From the NCBI GenBank assembly GCA_030642645.1, contig DAOWNJ010000035.1, positions 1 to 8,572 of the forward strand: a stretch of DNA of 8,572 bases. Reading direction: 5' to 3'. Made by a program: the position numbers and the translations under genes. The stretch comes from Dehalococcoidia bacterium (GTDB lineage: Bacteria; Chloroflexota; Dehalococcoidia; E44-bin15; DAOWNJ01). Shown here in pieces: positions 1 to 5,840 of this stretch. The notes below the pieces were generated by a model, which saw only the letters and a program-made list of their open reading frames with translations, was not told the DNA's origin and did not search any database. The stretch's first letter is position 1, and the number at the start of each line of letters is the position of its first letter.

Positions 1-201
1 ATTTGAGAAGAGCAGGCTCTTCTCTGGATTGGGGTCATCATTAAGGAAGGGCCCCATTCTCCTTGCAGGGTCCCCTTCAGGTGGTTTTTCGATCTTCAGT
101 ACATCGGCGCCATAGTCGGCGAATATCTTGGCGCAGTATGAGCCAGCGATATACCAGCCGAGATCCAGAACCTTCACATCAGAAAGTGCTTGTTCTGTCA
201 T
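1..201 (-). CDS. Class III (CaiB/BaiF) CoA-transferase, N-terminal part, cut by window edge
   Basis: Only the first 67 residues are present and the reading frame continues beyond base 1. The start is ATG at 201, with GGAGGG four bases upstream. The N-terminus (LSDVKVLDLGWYIAG at residues 6-20, then YGADVLKIEKPPEGDPAR) is the typical CaiB/BaiF Rossmann-like beginning, in which the GADV(I/L)K(I/V)E and GDPAR segments help bind CoA. The family moves CoA between carboxylic acids through an aspartyl-CoA intermediate; the substrates here cannot be read. It matches the gene at 1758-2978 in 58 of 67 residues and about 85% of bases without gaps, so it is a recent paralogue. The catalytic region is outside the window, so whether this copy is active is unknown. 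It lies downstream of the 453-aa CoA-transferase on the same strand, separated by 163 bases that hold its own duplicated leader. Confidence 0.93.
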   Translation of the reverse strand, partial: MTEQALSDVKVLDLGWYIAGSYCAKIFADYGADVLKIEKPPEGDPARRMGPFLNDDPNPEKSLLFSN

Positions 202-277
202 TACACCCTCCTACTAATCTCAAATTACCAATCTTCGACAATCTCAACTACGCAATAGCCACCCCCTTTCTGACTAA
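202..277 (-). repeat. Duplicated leader of the CoA-transferase gene, copy 1
   Basis: This non-coding stretch aligns without gaps to 2979-3054 (offset 2777), with about 66 of 76 bases identical. Similarity stops sharply beyond it. It includes the shared ribosome binding site and the conserved block GGGGGTGGCTATTGCGTAG (minus strand). The leader is as well conserved as the coding part, which fits a recent block duplication or a kept regulatory role. Confidence 0.85.
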
Positions 278-300
278 GGTCACAAGGGCTCACTCAGCAT

Positions 301-330
301 GTTATATATCTGATGATATTAAGGCGCCAA
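301..330 (-). promoter_or_regulatory. Possible sigma70-type promoter for the partial CoA-transferase
   Basis: On the minus strand, TTGGCG (325-330) and TATAAC (301-306) are 18 bases apart, matching consensus at 4/6 and 5/6. Transcription would start near 294 and give a leader of about 90 bases containing the duplicated block. No equivalent lies upstream of the second copy, because the similarity ends at 277/3054. This is an inference from motif matching only. Confidence 0.3.
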
Positions 331-364
331 AAGTCCCACCTCCGTTATCAATTTCTATGCCCTT

Positions 365-1726
365 CTATTTTTCTTCCCATAGACGCTCGGGCATTGGGCC
401 TGCCCAGTCATAATAAAGGTCTCCTAGCACGCTTTTACCCTCCAGGTCGGCGATCTCCTCATCTGATAGACCGATGACCTCCTTGTAAACGTAGTCATTA
501 TCCTCGTTGATCATGCAGGGAGAGTGCGTGACCCTCAGTGGGGTCTCGGAGAACTTCCATGGGAAGCCAGGGTAGCGGTATGTCCCGCAGTCGGCCTGGT
601 GGAGCGTCTCGAAAAACCCCCTGGCGTTTAGCTGCGGGTCCATATAGGCATCCCTCCAGTCCCAAACGGGCCCTGCTGGCACCCCCTTCTCCTGAAGCAT
701 GTAGAAGATCTCGAAGTTATCGTGTAGCCGGGTCCATTCCCTGATGTGCTCATCGAGCTCATCATGGTTCTTATATCGGCTCACCACATTTGAGAACTTC
801 TCGTCCTTTGTCCACTCGGGGTTGCCAAGGACATCGCAGAAACCCTTCCACTCCTCATCGTTATTGATGGTGATATTTATCCACCTCTCCCCTCCGGCAA
901 CGGAGGTTTCCAAGGTAGGCTCTGGACCACGGCAGAGGTAGCAACCCTGGACAGCGGTAGGGTGGCGGTTCCCGATGGTCCTCTGGTTCCTCCCGTTCCA
1001 GGCAGCATCCATAAATATCTCACCGATGTGAGGGAAGAAAGACTCCATCTGGCCGAAGTCTATCCACTGCCCCCTGCCGGTCTTCTTTCGGTGTATGAGC
1101 CCCATGATAGCGCCAATGGCGGCCATTGCCCCCCCGGCGGAGTCCATGTGGAAGCGGAAGTTGTTTGTTGTTGGATGGTCCTCATCGGGATAGCCCCTCA
1201 GCCAGTCATGGCCACCTATTGCCTCATGCATGGCCCCCCAGCCAACATAATTCATATATGGGCCGCTCCTCCCCCAGGCTGGCATGTTCATGCATATGAG
1301 GCGTGGGTTTGCCTCCATCAGGACATCATGGCCAAGCCCGAGGTGCTCTATGGCATTTGCGCCGTTGTTCTCGATGAAAACATCGGCTTCCTTTATCAGC
1401 CTCTTGAAGACCTCTTTCCCCTCTGGCTTATTAACGTCGATGGAGCAGGTGAGCCTGTTCCAGGAAACCCGGTTCCACATGCCATTACGGTTCCATGGCC
1501 TCTCACCCAGCTTGCGGCCTGGATATGGCGCACGACCACCCAGGCCCTCGAGTTGAGACTGCTCAGGCCACCTGGTGAAAAGCGCGGCGAAATCTGGCAT
1601 GTGGTGGGGGTTAGCCACATGGATGACCTCGGCACCAAGCATCCCCAACATGTGGGTGGCGAATGGGCCTGCCCATATAACGGTCATATCAACAACCCTT
1701 ACCCCTTCAAGTGGTAATTTTGCCAT
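365..1726 (-). CDS. Class III (CaiB/BaiF) CoA-transferase, 453 aa, catalytic Asp present
   Basis: This protein of 453 residues belongs to the CaiB/BaiF (formyl-CoA transferase-like) family, which transfers CoA between acyl groups in the cytoplasm. The start ATG at 1726 has AAGGAGG seven bases upstream. Visible family features are the N-terminal EGVRVVDMTVIWAGPFATHMLG with GAEVIHV, the RLTCSIDVNKPEGKEVFKRL strand-helix (91-110), WGRSGPY (151-157), and the catalytic-loop pattern MDSAGG followed by TGRGQWID (216-223). D195, four residues before G199 and 24 before the GQ motif, is the expected nucleophile. The protein is about 45 residues longer than most relatives; the extra, Trp/Arg/Gly-rich stretch is near residues 41-88. 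It follows the 406-aa CoA-transferase gene by 31 bases, probably in one transcript, so the two may form a hetero-oligomer as in BbsEF (succinyl-CoA:benzylsuccinate CoA-transferase). The substrate is unknown. Confidence 0.93.
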   Translation of the reverse strand: MAKLPLEGVRVVDMTVIWAGPFATHMLGMLGAEVIHVANPHHMPDFAALFTRWPEQSQLEGLGGRAPYPGRKLGERPWNRNGMWNRVSWNRLTCSIDVNKPEGKEVFKRLIKEADVFIENNGANAIEHLGLGHDVLMEANPRLICMNMPAWGRSGPYMNYVGWGAMHEAIGGHDWLRGYPDEDHPTTNNFRFHMDSAGGAMAAIGAIMGLIHRKKTGRGQWIDFGQMESFFPHIGEIFMDAAWNGRNQRTIGNRHPTAVQGCYLCRGPEPTLETSVAGGERWINITINNDEEWKGFCDVLGNPEWTKDEKFSNVVSRYKNHDELDEHIREWTRLHDNFEIFYMLQEKGVPAGPVWDWRDAYMDPQLNARGFFETLHQADCGTYRYPGFPWKFSETPLRVTHSPCMINEDNDYVYKEVIGLSDEEIADLEGKSVLGDLYYDWAGPMPERLWEEK

Positions 1727-1757
1727 TTCAAAGCCTCCTTTTTTCTGCTAACCTCGC

Positions 1758-2978
1758 TTAGATTACACCAGCCTCTCTCAGCTTCACCAGGTCATCCTTG
1801 GAGTAGCCTAGCTTGTCGCAGAGGAACTCTTCATTGTGCTGCCCCAAAAGTGGGGCTGGCATTCTCACCTGCCACCATGGATCTTCAGACTTAAGTGGGT
1901 TCCCTGGATATATCTGCTTTCCGCTAACCGGGTGCTCAACCTCTACCCAGAAGCCCCTCTCCTTAAGCTGGGGGCTCTCGATAACATCTATTGGAGTATT
2001 GATGGCGGTGGTGAAGTACTTAAACTTCTGCATGTACTCCATTATCTCCTGCTTTGTCCTGTCAAGGCACCATGGATACCAGAAGGCATCAACCACCCCC
2101 TTATTATCCATGTTCAGCACATCATCGGGCCACGTGTACTTTGCCCCAATATCAGGGAAGGCGGCGGCGAAGCGGGGCCAGAATATTATCCCCCCTGCTG
2201 CCCTGATGAAGCCATCCTTTGTTGGGTAGACACCTGTGGGGGTGATGTCCAACAATGCAGAAGTCCCCGCCCTGGGGTCTTGCCTGAAGATCGCGACCTC
2301 CCCTGAGTAGGCCCAATCCAGCAGGTTAAGCGTCCTGTGATCGATGTCTGCTGTCATGGTCTCCTGCATGGAGACATCGATATACTGGCCTATCCCCTCA
2401 TTTAGCTGTAGCCAGTAGGCAGCGATGGTAGCAACCGTTGCCATATGTCCAGCCTGATACTGCTCGCAGTTCCCCGCCATCTTCAGCGGCTCCCTTCCCT
2501 CATTCCCATGGGAATACTGGTCCATCATACCGCTCAGCACGAGCTCCGAGACCTTAAAGTCTCTATACGGGCCATACTGGCCGAAGTTTGAGATGCCGGT
2601 CATTATGAGCCTTGGGTTTATCTTCTTCAGTGTCTCATAGTCAAGCCCCAACCTCCCCATAACCCCTGGGCTGAAGTTCTCAACAAGGATGTCGGCATCC
2701 CCTACAAGCTCCTTGAATATCTTCTTCCCTGTTTCGCTCTTTAAATTTAGGGTGATCCCCCTCTTATTGAGGTTCAGGTGAGAGAAGAGGAGGCTCTTCT
2801 CTGGATGAGGGTCATCATTTAGAAAGGGACCTATTCTCCTCGCAGGGTCCCCTTCAGGTGGCTTCTCGATCTTCAATACATCGGCGCCATAATCAGCGAA
2901 CATCTTGGTGCAGTATGGGCCAGCGATATACCAAGTGAGGTCTAAAACCTTCACATCAGAGAGCACTTGTTCAGCCAT
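1758..2978 (-). CDS. Class III (CaiB/BaiF) CoA-transferase-like protein, 406 aa, catalytic Asp apparently replaced
   Basis: This protein has the usual CaiB/BaiF length (406 residues). The start ATG at 2978 has AGGAGGG four bases upstream. Family features are LSDVKVLDLTWYIAGP (6-21), YGADVLKIEKPPEGDPARR (30-48), NKRGITLNLKSETGKKIF (71-88), the FGQYGPYRD loop (132-140) and GQYIDVSMQE (197-206). The nucleophilic Asp should sit four residues before G177 and 24 before the GQ motif, but the residue there is Q173, with E172 beside it. A gapless comparison with the neighbouring 453-aa protein, whose residue is D195, gives the same result from both anchors. The chain may therefore be a structural or CoA-binding partner, or use E172. 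It is the first gene of a likely two-gene operon with 365-1726, and it lies 93 bases downstream of coaD. A close paralogue starts at 201. Confidence 0.93.
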   Translation of the reverse strand: MAEQVLSDVKVLDLTWYIAGPYCTKMFADYGADVLKIEKPPEGDPARRIGPFLNDDPHPEKSLLFSHLNLNKRGITLNLKSETGKKIFKELVGDADILVENFSPGVMGRLGLDYETLKKINPRLIMTGISNFGQYGPYRDFKVSELVLSGMMDQYSHGNEGREPLKMAGNCEQYQAGHMATVATIAAYWLQLNEGIGQYIDVSMQETMTADIDHRTLNLLDWAYSGEVAIFRQDPRAGTSALLDITPTGVYPTKDGFIRAAGGIIFWPRFAAAFPDIGAKYTWPDDVLNMDNKGVVDAFWYPWCLDRTKQEIMEYMQKFKYFTTAINTPIDVIESPQLKERGFWVEVEHPVSGKQIYPGNPLKSEDPWWQVRMPAPLLGQHNEEFLCDKLGYSKDDLVKLREAGVI

Positions 2979-3054
2979 TACACCCTCCTATTAACCTCAA
3001 ATTACCGATCTTTGAGAATTTGAACTACGCAATAGCCACCCCCTTTTCAACTAA
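2979..3054 (-). repeat. Duplicated leader of the CoA-transferase gene, copy 2
   Basis: This is the counterpart of 202-277, with about 87% of bases identical and no gaps. It contains the ribosome binding site (2983-2989) and the conserved AT/GC-mixed block up to 3054. I see no convincing promoter here. A TTGAAA present in this copy is not conserved in copy 1 and has no good -10 box. Transcription may come from its own unrecognised promoter or read through from coaD. Confidence 0.8.
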
Positions 3055-3071
3055 ACAGCCCTCTATTGCTC

Positions 3072-3566
3072 CTACCTCTCAAGCGCCTCGAGGGAGAACT
3101 TCCTCGTCAATGCCTCGGCGACATGCTCCGGAACCAGGCAGCTTATACTCCCTCCCAGCTCGGCAACCTCCTTGAGGAGGTGAGAGCTGATGAATTCGTA
3201 TTCCAGACTGGCCATAAAACAGGCCAGTTCAATCTCCGGGGCAAGCTTCTTATTCATCATCGCCATCTCGAACTCCCTCTCGAAGTCCGAGCCCATCCTC
3301 AGTCCCCTCACGATAACCCTGGCCTTGATCTTTCGGGCGAACTCTATCGTTAGCCCGCTATAGGGCTCAACCCTTACATTGGGCAGGTGCCCTACCGCCT
3401 CCCTCACTAGCTGAACCCTCTCCTCGGTGGTGAAGAGAAGGTGCTTCCTTGGGGCATCGCAGATGCCGATGACCAGCTCATTGAAAAGGGATGTGGCGCG
3501 AGTGGCGATGTCCAGGTGCCCATAGGTTACTGGGTCGAAGCTGCCTGGGTATAGGGCTATGGTCAA
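3072..3566 (-). CDS. coaD: Phosphopantetheine adenylyltransferase
   Basis: CoaD joins ATP and 4'-phosphopantetheine to make dephospho-CoA, the penultimate step of CoA synthesis, in the cytoplasm as a hexamer. The 164 residues match the family in length and motifs: LYPGSFDPVTYGHLDI (5-20), with the nucleotidyltransferase TYGH signature at 14-17; VRGLR (86-90), whose arginines bind ATP; and ISSHLLKEVA (126-135), the variant of the usual ISSSxxKE segment. The start codon is TTG at 3566, giving the expected MTIALYPGSF beginning. A GGGGG Shine-Dalgarno immediately follows and overlaps the rsmD stop region, so coaD is translated 12 bases after rsmD in one operon. Its position directly before a CoA-transferase operon is suggestive, but the rsmD-coaD pair is common in bacteria. 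Confidence 0.97.
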   Translation of the reverse strand: MTIALYPGSFDPVTYGHLDIATRATSLFNELVIGICDAPRKHLLFTTEERVQLVREAVGHLPNVRVEPYSGLTIEFARKIKARVIVRGLRMGSDFEREFEMAMMNKKLAPEIELACFMASLEYEFISSHLLKEVAELGGSISCLVPEHVAEALTRKFSLEALER

Positions 3567-3578
3567 GGCTATACCCCC

Positions 3579-4112
3579 TTATTGATATACCGAGATACAA
3601 GAGTCGCCATGGCGTTTATGCCTCTTGAGCCCAAGGTCGCCGTAGGAGGAATTGAGGGAGACTCGGCTGGAGTGTTCCACAACGATAATGGAACCCTCGC
3701 CAACCAGTTTGGAGGTGGCTATCCTCTCAAGGATGTCACTGATAGAGGTGCCGGTGTAAGGGGGGTCAATAATGATGAGGTTATATTTGCCATCGAGGAA
3801 GGTGATGGCCTTGGATACCTTGCAGCAATAAATATTGGCCCTATCTGCCAAACCAGTCCTTTGAAGGTTTTCCCTGATCAGGGCACAACGCCTTGGGTCC
3901 TGCTCCACGAAGTCTCCCCACTCAGCCCCACGGCTCAACGCTTCAATGCCCATGGCACCACTCCCTGCATAGAGATCAGCGATTCTTGACCAACCGCTCA
4001 CCATAGGCTCCACCATGGAAAAAATGGCTCCCCTTACAAGCTCAGATGTAGGGCGTAAGCCACTCAAGGCTTTTATCCTCTTCCCCTTGGCCTTTCCAGC
4101 AATTACCCGCAT
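3579..4112 (-). CDS. rsmD: 16S rRNA (guanine(966)-N(2))-methyltransferase
   Basis: RsmD methylates N2 of G966 in 16S rRNA of the small subunit, using S-adenosylmethionine. The 177 residues begin MRVIAGKAKGKRI, typical of the family, followed by RPTSELVRGAIFSM (20-33). The SAM-binding motif I is DLYAGSGAMGIEALSRGA (46-63), with the acidic end of the next strand at E70. The catalytic IDPPY is at 115-119. The start ATG at 4112 has no clear Shine-Dalgarno, and a strong promoter lies only 15 bases upstream, so the message would have a very short leader. It is the first gene of an operon with coaD. The C-terminus is short and basic (KRHKRHGDSCISVYQ) but within the normal family range. Confidence 0.95.
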   Translation of the reverse strand: MRVIAGKAKGKRIKALSGLRPTSELVRGAIFSMVEPMVSGWSRIADLYAGSGAMGIEALSRGAEWGDFVEQDPRRCALIRENLQRTGLADRANIYCCKVSKAITFLDGKYNLIIIDPPYTGTSISDILERIATSKLVGEGSIIVVEHSSRVSLNSSYGDLGLKRHKRHGDSCISVYQ

Positions 4113-4127
4113 TCGCAGCCAACATGT

Positions 4128-4156
4128 ATTCTACCACAGGTTGCCTCTGAAGTAAA
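4128..4156 (-). promoter_or_regulatory. Promoter of rsmD-coaD
   Basis: On the minus strand, TTTACT (4151-4156, 4/6) and TAGAAT (4128-4133, 5/6) are separated by exactly 17 bases. The predicted start, about seven bases past the -10 box, leaves only around 10 bases before the rsmD ATG. That fits the absence of a ribosome binding site there. Confidence 0.55.
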
Positions 4157-4163
4157 TAGACCC

Positions 4164-4192
4164 TTCCCCACCGATATGATGTGGAGTATAAT
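4164..4192 (+). promoter_or_regulatory. Possible lysS-serS promoter with consensus -10 box
   Basis: TATAAT (4187-4192) matches the -10 consensus fully. The best -35, TTCCCC (4164-4169) at 17 bases, is weak. The last four bases of the -10 box belong to the left end of the MITE-like repeat or its target duplication. Transcription would start near 4199 and put almost the whole repeat in the 5' untranslated region of lysS. No better promoter is visible between the repeat and the lysS start. Confidence 0.4.
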
Positions 4193-4299
4193 TAAGACTG
4201 CTGAAGAAGTCCTTCGGGCATTTTTCAGCAGCTTTGCCCCACCCCCGGTGGGGAAGGGGGTTCCCGCTAAAAAACGCAGTTTTTCAGCGGTCTTAATTA
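4189..4299. repeat. MITE-like element with terminal inverted repeats and TA duplications
   Basis: The ends TAATTAAGACTGCTGAA (4189-4205) and TTCAGCGGTCTTAATTA (4283-4299) are inverted copies matching at 16 of 17 positions. Taking TA at 4189-4190 and 4298-4299 as target duplications leaves a 107-bp element, as expected for elements moved by IS630/Tc1-mariner transposases. It has no coding capacity. Inside are three hairpins: 4198-4208 with 4221-4231, whose loop carries a CC-TTCG-GG tetraloop; 4237-4243 with 4247-4253, C/G-rich; and 4266-4274 with 4280-4289, bulged. Presence of further genomic copies would confirm it. It lies between the divergent rsmD and lysS promoters. Confidence 0.7.
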
Positions 4300-4325
4300 C
4301 TGAGGTTTACTGAAGGGGTGGTTTG

Positions 4326-5837
4326 ATGCCATCGAGAATAGATGATCTAGCAAGAAATCGTTTGGAAAAGCTATCGAGGATTCGAGCTTGTGGCATCGAC
4401 CCGTATCCCCCTCGCTATCACCGAAGCCACACCATAAAGGAGGTGCTCGCCCTTTTTGAGCAAGGAGGAGACCTCTTAACCAGGCTTGCCGGCCGCATCA
4501 CTGCAAGCCGTCCTATGGGGAGGGCGACCTTTATGGATATACGGGATGGCTCGGGAAGGATACAACTCTACCTGAGGAAAGACATCCTTGGGGATAAATA
4601 TCAGCTCCTCAAGAGCCTCGACATCGGTGATTTCATCGGGGCAACCGGAAGGGTATTCCGCACCGGAAGCGGTGAGGTCACCCTTGAGGTAGCCGATCTC
4701 GCCATCCTCTCCAAGTCCCTCAGGCCACTCGCTGAGAAGTGGCATGGGCTCACCGATGTTGAGAAGCGATACCGCCAGAGATACCTGGACCTCGTCTCCA
4801 GCGAGGAGGTCAGGGATATATTCTTTGTTAGAAGCCACATTATCACCGCGATGAGGCGTTTCTTCGATGGGAGGGGCTTTCTGGAGGTGGAGACCCCTGT
4901 CCTTCAACCGGTTGCTGCGGGGGCAATGGCCCGGCCTTTTTCCACATATCATCATACCCTGGACCAGACCCTATACCTAAGGATCGCCACCGAGCTCTAC
5001 CTCAAGAGGCTCATCATCGGCGGTCTCGATAGGGTCTATGAGATAGGGCGCGTCTTCCGAAATGAGGGAACCTCCACTCATCATAACCCTGAGTTCACCA
5101 TGCTTGAAAGCTATGAGGCCTATGCCGACTATGAAGACGTAATGGAGATGGTGGAGGAGATGGTGACCTTTATTGCCGAGGAGGTCCTGGGCACAGCCCA
5201 GATTCAATTCGGCGTGGACAAGATCGACCTCTCCCACTGGGAGAGGATCACCCTGAGGGAGGCCATAGAGAAAGCGACAGGGCGAGGAGATAGACCCGGG
5301 ATCGACATTGAGCAATATCCCGATGCTGAATCGCTTCGGGGGGCAATGGCAAGATTGGCGGCTGAAGATGCCCCCGAAAGGCTCGTAGCGGATTGGTCCG
5401 GCTTGGAGAAAATGTCACGGGGAAAGCTCATCGATAAGCTCATCTCAAGCTTTGTTGAGCCAAACCTGATCCAGCCCACCTTTGTCCTCGATTATCCTGT
5501 AGAGCTATCACCACTGGCTAAGAGGAAACCAGATAATGAACGGCTTGTGGAGAGGTTTGAGGCCTTCTGTGGTGGGATGGAGGTCGCCAACGCCTTCACC
5601 GAGCTCAATGACCCTATAGAGCAGAGGGAGAGATTTCGGGAGCAGGAGCAGCTTCGCTCCCTCCTTGGGGATGATGAGCTTGAGAGGACCGATGATGACT
5701 TCCTTCAGGCCCTGGAGTACGGGATGCCCCCAACCGGGGGGCTTGGGATGGGGATAGATAGACTGGTTATGGTCTTAACCGGTAAGCAGTCGATAAGGGA
5801 GGTAATCCTGTTTCCACAGCTTAAGGCGAAGGGATAG
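4326..5837 (+). CDS. lysS: Lysyl-tRNA synthetase, class II
   Basis: LysRS charges tRNA-Lys with lysine in the cytoplasm. The 503 residues have the usual length and order: an N-terminal helix, the OB-fold anticodon-binding domain (about 54-130, with GRITASRPMGRATFMDIRDG), then the class II catalytic core. Motif 1 is around 178-193 (GRGFLEVETPVLQP), ATELYLKRL is at 221-229, motif 2 is VYEIGRVFRNEG (237-248) followed by HHNPEFTMLE, and motif 3 is GGLGMGIDRL (471-480). The ATG at 4326 is preferred over an adjoining TTG at 4323 because AAGGGG (4313-4318) then sits seven bases away. serS follows almost at once. The leader holds a MITE-like element; I see no T-box signature. Confidence 0.97.
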   Translation: MPSRIDDLARNRLEKLSRIRACGIDPYPPRYHRSHTIKEVLALFEQGGDLLTRLAGRITASRPMGRATFMDIRDGSGRIQLYLRKDILGDKYQLLKSLDIGDFIGATGRVFRTGSGEVTLEVADLAILSKSLRPLAEKWHGLTDVEKRYRQRYLDLVSSEEVRDIFFVRSHIITAMRRFFDGRGFLEVETPVLQPVAAGAMARPFSTYHHTLDQTLYLRIATELYLKRLIIGGLDRVYEIGRVFRNEGTSTHHNPEFTMLESYEAYADYEDVMEMVEEMVTFIAEEVLGTAQIQFGVDKIDLSHWERITLREAIEKATGRGDRPGIDIEQYPDAESLRGAMARLAAEDAPERLVADWSGLEKMSRGKLIDKLISSFVEPNLIQPTFVLDYPVELSPLAKRKPDNERLVERFEAFCGGMEVANAFTELNDPIEQRERFREQEQLRSLLGDDELERTDDDFLQALEYGMPPTGGLGMGIDRLVMVLTGKQSIREVILFPQLKAKG

Positions 5838-5840
5838 GTG

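Noticed and set aside
63..413. Plus-strand frame of 116 codons at the left end
   Set aside because: It runs antisense to the partial CoA-transferase and its duplicated leader and resembles no family.
962..1717. Long open frame (251 codons) on the plus strand inside the 453-aa CoA-transferase gene
   Set aside because: It is the antisense shadow of a well-supported gene; the peptide has no family motifs and no ribosome binding site was found.
3020..3054. Promoter for the 406-aa CoA-transferase (TTGAAA on the minus strand)
   Set aside because: The best -10 at 17 bases is TAGTTC, a poor match, and the TTGAAA is not kept in the duplicated leader.
4193..4325. T-box riboswitch in the lysS leader
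   Set aside because: The leader hairpins belong to the repeat with terminal inverted repeats, and no T-box core such as AGGGTGGNACCGCG or a specifier stem is visible.
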